Positions 57,786-64,000 of a stretch of DNA of 64,000 nt are shown here, in pieces. Source of the DNA: Leptoclinus maculatus. Lineage: Eukaryota; Chordata; Actinopteri; Perciformes; Stichaeidae. Below the pieces are notes generated by a model. That model did not search any database, was not told the DNA's origin, and worked only from the letters and a program-made list of their open reading frames with translations. A program made the translations under genes and the position numbers. Location: contig JAVDOI010000010.1 in NCBI GenBank assembly GCA_032191485.1, positions 7,805,318-7,869,317 of the forward strand, given 5' to 3'. Numbering within the stretch: the first letter of the stretch is position 1; each line of letters opens with the position of its first letter.

Positions 57786-59245
57786 ATGAGCGCTGAATGC
57801 AGCAGTTACTACAGCGCTGACGGCGTGCTTGTGGACGGGTTCTCGTGCCCCAAACCGGGCAATGCTGTTGCCGCTCTCTTCTGCTGCGGATTTAATGATG
57901 TCAAGTATTGCTGTGACGATCCCAACAGTTTTTTCCCCTATGAGTACGGATACATGTGGTGGCTGAGGTGAGGGCAATTTTAATTTGGCAAAAAAAGTAT
58001 TCCCCCCCCCCCCCCCTCCTATCTTATTGTTGGTCATTGTTTTCTGCTGTTTTAGTTATTTTGTCACTTCGGAATATTCCTAAATAATCTAAAGCTGTTG
58101 TTGGATATGCAGTCATGATCAACAGATGAACTATTCACTGTGGGTGTTGTTAACAGAGTTAACTATCACAAATGTGGGCAGCAGCACCCGTTTCAAACCC
58201 TGACTCTCTTATACATTCTCTTGTGATCAAGCTATGTTAATAAAGGTACAGTTGCTCCATACATATTTGATTAAAGTCATTTGTGGATAAAAATGCATAT
58301 AACAAAAATGTTAAAATTATGATTACCGGTAATTGTTTTCGTTAATGCTTTGTCTATATATCCAGTACTGAATTATTCATATTTGCATATTTGATCTTCC
58401 TTCTTTTGGTATTCCCTTTTCCATCCACATCACCCTGTCCTCTCCTCCTTATCTCCTCTCCTCTCTTATTTTCCTTCCTCTTCGCTCTCTCTCCTCCTCT
58501 TCTCCCCTCTCCTTGTCTCCTCTCCTTTCAAATTTTCCTCTCTTCTCCCGTCCCCTCCGCTTCTCTTCTCTTCTCTTCCTTCCATATTCTCCTCATGTCT
58601 ATTATTTTCCTTTCCTCTGCTCTCCTCCTCCTCACTCCTCTTTTCTTCTCTCCTCCCTCCTTGTCTCCTCTCCTCTCAGTATCGGCGCTCTGGTTGGTCT
58701 ATCCATTGCAGCAGTAGTCCTTCTTGCCTTCCTCATCACCGTATGTGTCCTCTGCTACCTCTTTATTGCCACCAAACCCAGACGTCTTGACAACGGCCTA
58801 CCCCTCAGAGCACCAGGTTAGTGTGTGTTCAGTATCTCCTCAAATTCCTTCCAATTCAGTTCAATATGCATTATTGGCAAGAATGTAACATGGACAATAT
58901 TACCAACGGACCAAGTAATGATGGGATTATAAAGACTCTTACTGGAAAAGGAATTTTCATTCAAATGTGCTCTTTCTGAAATCCTTTTAATTCAGAGAAA
59001 ATCGCTACAATTATCAGGTTTTAAATGGCTCATTTTTGTTTTGTGTCTGGTTCTTTTCAGCAGGAGATCCCAGTGAGGGTTCCACGCCTGTGAGAGCAAG
59101 CTGTGTCTCCGGTCCGCAGGGATTCAGAAAACACTTCATGAGCAGGAAGTTGGACTGTGATAACCAGCCGCCAGACCCCGAGATCCTGTTCCAGAGGTGT
59201 TTCACAGCCACCGCCATCGGCACGAAAGGGGAAAATCCTTCATAG
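57786..59245 (+). CDS. shisal2a: Shisa-like 2A (FAM159A orthologue)
   Basis: Three coding exons: 57786-57967, 58680-58816 and 59061-59245, GT-AG with matching phases; 167 aa (human about 190, recalled). The N-terminal cysteine-rich Shisa-type domain contains GFSCPKPG, FCCGF and KYCCDDPNSFFPYE. A single hydrophobic segment, about residues 61-90 (IGALVGLSIAAVVLLAFLIT and on), is followed by a short basic cytoplasmic tail. No classical signal peptide is seen, as in the mammalian protein. Shisa-like proteins are thought to be membrane adaptors; the specific role of this one is not established. The ATG was chosen because homology starts there (MSAECSSY), although the frame is open upstream through the GA tract. 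Exon 3 has a tandem cagcag acceptor that could add or drop one alanine. Confidence 0.93.
58425..58679. repeat. shisal2a: CT-rich polypyrimidine tract before exon 2 of shisal2a
   Basis: About 250 bp of nearly pure C/T (tctcctcc, cttctcttct variants) runs to the exon 2 acceptor at 58679. It includes the normal polypyrimidine tract but is far longer. Purine-pyrimidine mirror segments could form triplex DNA. Confidence 0.85.
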
Positions 59246-62200
59246 ACCTCTTGTTAAGAATGTGGCCATCAGACCTGAGATCAAGACAGTCAGTGAATCT
59301 GGAGGCGGACTGTGTTGACAGGGGAGGGCTGGGACACTGGGAGGAATAGTAGCTGAAACAATGTGGTATGCATGGGAGTCATTGGGGTTGAGTATTAACT
59401 CTTGAGTGCTTGAAATCAAACTAAAATGTGCACAACGAAGCCATGCTTGCATTTTTTTTCCCCCACACTAAATTCTCTCCTCCTCGTGGCTGCATAATTT
59501 CGACACTCAGCAGTATGCAGCAGTAATCAAGAGCGTATGGATGGAACTTAATTATCTACCATCTTGGAAGACAATAGGCATATGTTAGTGCAACTGCGGG
59601 CGTAGTGTTTTGTTCCAGTTTACACTCAGGATTTACAGTTTCATGTGTATATATAACGATGCTGAAAATGTGACTGAAAACAGGAAAAAGAGCCTGACAC
59701 ACCAGGACAACGACAGTCTTGACATCAAGGCCCCCAAAAGTCAGGGTGCACCCTTGTAAAGTAGGGTGCTGTAGACTGGCTGTCACATCTGCTACATTTT
59801 ACTCAGGGACTAAAGAGATCCACAGTGTGATGAGACATAACAATGCTGGTTATTTGTTCAAAAGCTTAAAATGATGTGGGAGATGTGGGAGAGATGTGGG
59901 AGATGTGTCTCATGTCAGAGCTATAGTTTCTTTTAACCATGGTCAATTTCATTTAGAGACACACAAAGGATCTTTCTATTTTTGGCATTTTCTCTTTAAA
60001 TTGACAGCTGCCGTTGAAGAGGCAGACAGGAAACTATAGCAGAGAGAATCCATGTTGTGCCTTAATCTTTCATTTATCAGGACACCATGAATCAAAGCCA
60101 ATAGTTTTACACTCAGATTCTCTCTTTAATGGTGCTCTCAGGATAATGAGATCATGATAAACGCATACATGAAAAATAAATATTAGTTTAATCGACAATA
60201 CCAACATTACAGCACATAATCAGGAGGCTGGGGTGGTGAGCTGTGGCCGCAGCTGGCACGAGCGTAATCAAGTATCGGCGTAATCAACTGTCACGAGTGC
60301 CACATTATAATGGACCAATGAGGAAATAAAATATCACCGTATTTTTGACTAAATACCTCAATATTGAAAGTTGACTATTGGTGCTTTCACAAAGAATGAA
60401 CACAATGAGATTTTTAATATATAATCATAATCAAGTAATGTGTATATAATGACTAATTGGGTAATTAATTTGCATATGAAGATGAAAGCTTTCTGACCAA
60501 TGTGTCACCGAACATTTTTCAGTCTCTTTTATTCAATGATTCCAAACTTAAACGATACTTTCATCTATTTTTCAAGCTTGTCTTCGTGTTTAGTATTGGT
60601 TTACTACAGATGTGGAAGTATTCATTACATTCATGAGGAAATAACGGTAGACTAACTTCTCTATCCAAACACATCTTGTGGTGAATGGCAGTATTCTACT
60701 GAATAACTTAGCAGTGTCATCAAATGTTACACCATCATCTTAGCTTTTGTCTAAGGAGCTCTTATTGCTTTACAGTGTTACTTAGAAGGCAGAGATCACA
60801 AAGCTCCACTATTCTACGTATCTACTGGATCGTCAATTCCTTCTCAAAACGTTCAAGTGCCCTTGTTTTTGTAACTGGTAGCTTAAGCGTTTATATCAAT
60901 CCATGCAAAATGTCATGTCTTGTATCGGTGAATACATTTTGCTTGTGTAATTGTTGTGGAAAAACGTTAACTGTCAGTTTTGAATGTCAACGCGTTTTCT
61001 TCGTCCAACAGTCAAAATATCGACTGCTGGCATGTTTGTCAAAAGTGTGGCGGAATTAAGTTTCTGTTATTGATTAATTCGTAAATGTCAGCACAAAGCT
61101 GTGCTCAGTAATTGACTGTAGCATGCACACATACAGTTCAATGAATGTAGGAGGAAAAAAACTCCTGGTCTCATATTCGTTTGATGAGTTTTTTTTAACA
61201 CATTCCATGAATGTACACCGTGGTTTATTGATACAGTGCTTGAAAGAGCATCAATAAAATCTGAATCAAAGGACGCTTCCTGGTTATTATGCAGCGATGC
61301 TGCCTTCTCACTGAAAGACTGTCATGTGGTGGAAGTTACAGCTCATATTTACATATGAGGGACCTCATGATCTATGTTGTCAATAACATAGACCTCATGA
61401 TCTATCTTATTGACATATGAACTCAAAACTGCTAATGGTTATTAAAGTAAACTATGTGAATACTGGCACTATTCTGCAAAGGATTCATCCTTTTTTAAAT
61501 TATTTGTGGAGCTTAAGGTTTCTTCACTGCCACGCTGGTGTTGGTTGTGTTTGTATTAAAAACATCCAGCTGAGCACCTCTGATAATGAAGGCTTTTTTT
61601 CTGTCTCTCTTTCCCTCCACTTTAAAGACACTATGTTAGTTGAATAGTTAAAAAGGAAGAGATTAGACGAGTCAGTGTGACCGAACGTCAGATTTGGTTC
61701 TGGCTTTTGATTCTTGATCTTTCTCTGCAGAAAGGCAGAGTCTTGCAAAGCCAGCAGGAGCCTTTCTGAAAATGTAAAGTAGTAAGAAGATTGGTATACA
61801 GGATGAGAGTGACAACAAAACAGCTTTGATCACTGTATAATCTTGCTAGCCTTACTTTCTTGGGTGAGATAAGTAGACGTATCATGGAAAAAATTTTTTT
61901 GGGAATATGTGGGTATCTGTAGTGCCTGCAAACCCACAAACTGTGAAATAAGAAAACCCAGTCAGTTTATATGTGGGTTGCCCAGATCAGAAGACATGTG
62001 ATTCAACAAGACATTCAGATTTGGCTCATCTTCCTATGGAGAGGCAAAGTCCCGCCTCTTTTGGTCAACCACAATGGGACCTTATTTCAGAAGAAAAATG
62101 TGCGGTTTAGAATGATGTTTTACTCTATATAGACCTAATTTCCCTCTATATGGAACTAAATTATGATTAAAACCTGTGAGAACTTACTCTGGAAGGTTAT

Positions 62201-62519
62201 CATTAAACCCAACAAGTTAAATAAATCAGATATCAGTATTTACGAAAGCACACTTTATTAAATATATATATATAATAAATGTGCAATATATCAAAACATA
62301 TTTTACAGAATACATTTTGGACCTCTGTAAAATGAAAAATAACATTTTGGCCTTTTCACTATGACGTCATAGGAAACAGTATGGCACAATAAACAAACTT
62401 GCGTCATCACACCTGTATGATATTTGTATATCAAATGCTTTGTAACAGAAAATCTCTTTCACATCAACTACATGAGGTCCCTCTTTTGTGCACACAACTT
62501 TATATGCATTAAAATGCTC
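59246..62519. other. Downstream of shisal2a; no gene recognised
   Basis: Contains the shisal2a 3' UTR and AT-rich intergenic DNA. An aataaa-type signal is present near 60175 (aaaaataaatat). A 15-bp direct repeat gacctcatgatctat occurs at 61371-61385 and 61391-61405 (20 bp apart). Otherwise nothing is supported. Confidence 0.5.
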
Positions 62520-62524
62520 ATCAA

Positions 62525-62770
62525 AAAAAATGTGTCCTGTTGAGATTGCCAGAATCCAAAAGCCTCAAGAATGTGCTCGGCAGATTCGGGCTGATGCAGC
62601 GAGAGGCCCTGAACAACCATTCCATTGGAGCCGTCCTCTCTGACTGCAAGAGGGCCGACATTAGTAAACAAGTCTCCGATTTGTTCATTGTAAACCTCAA
62701 GATATGAGAATTTAACAGCAAACTCTTTCTCCTCCTTGGCCTCATCCATGCATTTGAACAGCTCTGTCAT
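62525..62770 (-). pseudogene. Broken kinesin-8 (KIF18-like) motor-domain fragment
   Basis: Read on the minus strand, the sequence contains FKCMDEAKEEK, YLEVYNEQIGDL, GPLAVRED, VVQGLSLHQPESAEHIL and, after a shift of frame, LLDSGNLNRT. This order matches the middle of the kinesin-8 (KIF18A/B) motor domain, with about 75 recognisable residues. The homology stops at both ends without ATP-binding P-loop or switch motifs, and one frameshift breaks it near 62555. It begins exactly at the terminus of a hAT-like element at 62771. It is a pseudogene fragment; retrocopy or exon duplication is not decided. A real exon of a mis-assembled gene is less likely. Confidence 0.8.
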
Positions 62771-62984
62771 TAGGGGTGCAACGGATCACAAACCTCGCGG
62801 TTCGGTTCGGATCACGGTTCTTGAGTCACGGTTTCGGATAATTTTTCGGATCAACAAAGAAAAGGGGAGGGGACAAATATAACTTTGCTTTCCATTTATT
62901 AATTAAAGAACTTCAAGAACACTTAAAGAAAAGAACTTTGGGCTATAGTCTTACATAAAAACTAAAATATTCACGCAACTAACG

Positions 62985-63212
62985 AGCCCCACCTGAGCCT
63001 GCTGGAAATGGCCGGCTGTAAAGATGCACCACCTGAACACGGCGAGGTGCCTCCCCTCCTCTCGGCAGCTGCTTCATTTGATTCATTCTTTGGTTTGTTT
63101 GTTTTAGTTTAGTTTGGTTAATTGTTCGTTAAATAAATGTCTATTTATTACTTTTATCACTCGTCTTGTCTCCCTTATGTTGCAGACTTTGAGCCAGGTC
63201 GTAACACAACAT
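62985..63212 (+). repeat. Dispersed retroelement-like repeat fragment
   Basis: Phrases cacctgagcctgctggaaat, ctcggcagctgctt, taaataaatgtctatttatt and gagccaggtcgtaaca recur in fish genomes as part of a dispersed repeat. Class and limits not certain. Confidence 0.4.
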
Positions 63213-63362
63213 GGTGGATTTTGTGAAAAACTGGCATCTCACAATGGACTTTCAGACAAAAACGACTAAACCTGTCTCAGATACATATTTTCAGCGCAGC
63301 GGTCTACAAGACTCCTTTTGAGAAGGACTGAGTCAGAAGGTGAACTTCTTGCTGGCAGGTCA

Positions 63363-63593
63363 TCAAAATGACTTTGATGCTAAATCTTCAGATGTAGATG
63401 GGCCTTCACCGGGATCAGAACAAGGTTCATGTGCTTTATTGAGATGCTTTCGAAACCCAGAAAAAGTGCCATAAACCTGTGAACAACCAGCCTGACCACA
63501 TTTAAGACGACGGGTCTTTCCTGAACAAAGTCCATGGATCAACTTCAAGTGTTTTGTCAGGGAATTGGCGTTTGCCTGGGGGCTTCGTATCAA
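63363..63593 (-). pseudogene. C2H2 zinc-finger-like ORF remnant
   Basis: The 76-codon minus-strand frame has CGQAGCSQVYGTFSGFRKHL followed by NKAH, fitting C-x4-C-x12-H-x4-H, with a second partial KHLKLIHG before it. This arrangement is known from repeated uncharacterised teleost ORFs, possibly transposon-borne. There is no partner exon in view and it lies in a repeat-rich segment, so I treat it as a remnant. It could be one exon of an unrecognised gene. Confidence 0.4.
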
Positions 63594-64000
63594 CTCTTAT
63601 AATAGTTATAATTGGATCGATTTTCTAGAAGGCGCCCTAATATGCACATCAAATGCAAGTTGTATTTCTGAAATAGAGACACTTGAAGAACCTCCTTTTA
63701 CATCGATTATGCTTTTAACTACATGGATATGTTCATGTGTTAATAAGCTGTGTTAATGTATTAGAGGGATGATGAGATGTGTCATATGAAAATTGCAATA
63801 AAGTGCAATATTCACATAAATATGCATTAAACTCTTTACAGATGTCTGTCATTATGGCAGGACTGGGAGCAGGCCACTTACGCCGGTTTGGTTCTGGTTT
63901 ATAAGCAATATGATCGTGTTAAAACTCCAAACTCCACTGATTAAATTTGATTATTCACTTCAGGACTGAAAGCTAAGGGTACAAATCACAGAAGAAATGT
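63594..64000. other. Window end, nothing recognised
   Basis: AT-rich sequence without coding potential or clear repeat, apart from the tctgtcat copy at 63845-63852 discussed with the hAT-like element. Confidence 0.5.

Larger units (their letters stand above)
62771..63844. mobile_element. hAT-like element, left terminus clear, right terminus not found
   Basis: The left end taggggtgcaacgg plus cggttcggttcgg subterminal repeats closely resembles the intact element at 9282-10068. The 8 bp before it (tctgtcat, 62763-62770) recur at 63845-63852, which would be a hAT-size target duplication, but the sequence just inside that copy is not an inverted terminus. The full extent is therefore uncertain; only the left end (to about 62860) is firm. 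Confidence 0.5.

Noticed and set aside
62771..63844. Complete hAT element with target duplication tctgtcat
   Set aside because: Only the left end has a terminal repeat; an 8-bp match about 1 kb away can arise by chance, so the full extent is listed with low confidence only.

Overview
The window looks like nuclear DNA of a teleost fish, probably a percomorph. It holds compact multi-exon vertebrate genes, fish-type hAT and L2 transposons, tRNA-derived SINEs and very many CA, GA, TA and CTCA microsatellites. It contains four real protein-coding genes: czib (+), scp2 (+), slc1a7 (-) and shisal2a (+). I rebuilt every coding exon of all four with consistent splice phases and open frames. Their human orthologues lie on 1p32 (from memory), so this is a rearranged version of a known vertebrate neighbourhood.

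Layout. 1-2002: no gene; a hAT-Charlie element with an intact 8-bp target duplication. 2270-6119: czib, 8 coding exons, 160 aa, with a second hAT element (carrying a SINE) in intron 5. 7097-19154: scp2, 16 coding exons, 539 aa (SCPx thiolase plus sterol-carrier domain, PTS1 AKL), with a third hAT element in intron 5. 19155-24037: scp2 3' region and the gap between the convergent genes scp2 and slc1a7; no coding sequence recognised. 24038-53410: slc1a7, a retinal-type glutamate transporter, 11 coding exons, 580 aa, its introns filled with an L2 LINE, a fold-back element, several dispersed teleost repeats and microsatellites. 53411-57785: the shared upstream region of slc1a7 and shisal2a, ending in a 185-bp GA tract. 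57786-59245: shisal2a, 3 coding exons, 167 aa. 59246-64000: no intact gene; a broken kinesin-8 motor fragment next to the end of a hAT-like element, plus a zinc-finger-like ORF remnant.

The genes do not form one pathway. Czib is a small cytosolic zinc-binding protein. Scp2 serves peroxisomal branched-chain and bile-acid side-chain beta-oxidation and lipid transfer. Slc1a7 is a plasma-membrane glutamate transporter and anion channel. Shisal2a is a small single-pass membrane protein. I found no clearly new biological system. The best second looks are the missing internal start codon for pro-SCP2, a His/Lys-rich tail in Slc1a7, a fold-back element able to form intronic dsRNA in slc1a7, a perfect 17-bp palindrome at the LINE 5' junction, a near-perfect hairpin with CCAAT and GC boxes in scp2 intron 1, and the kinesin fragment abutting a hAT end.
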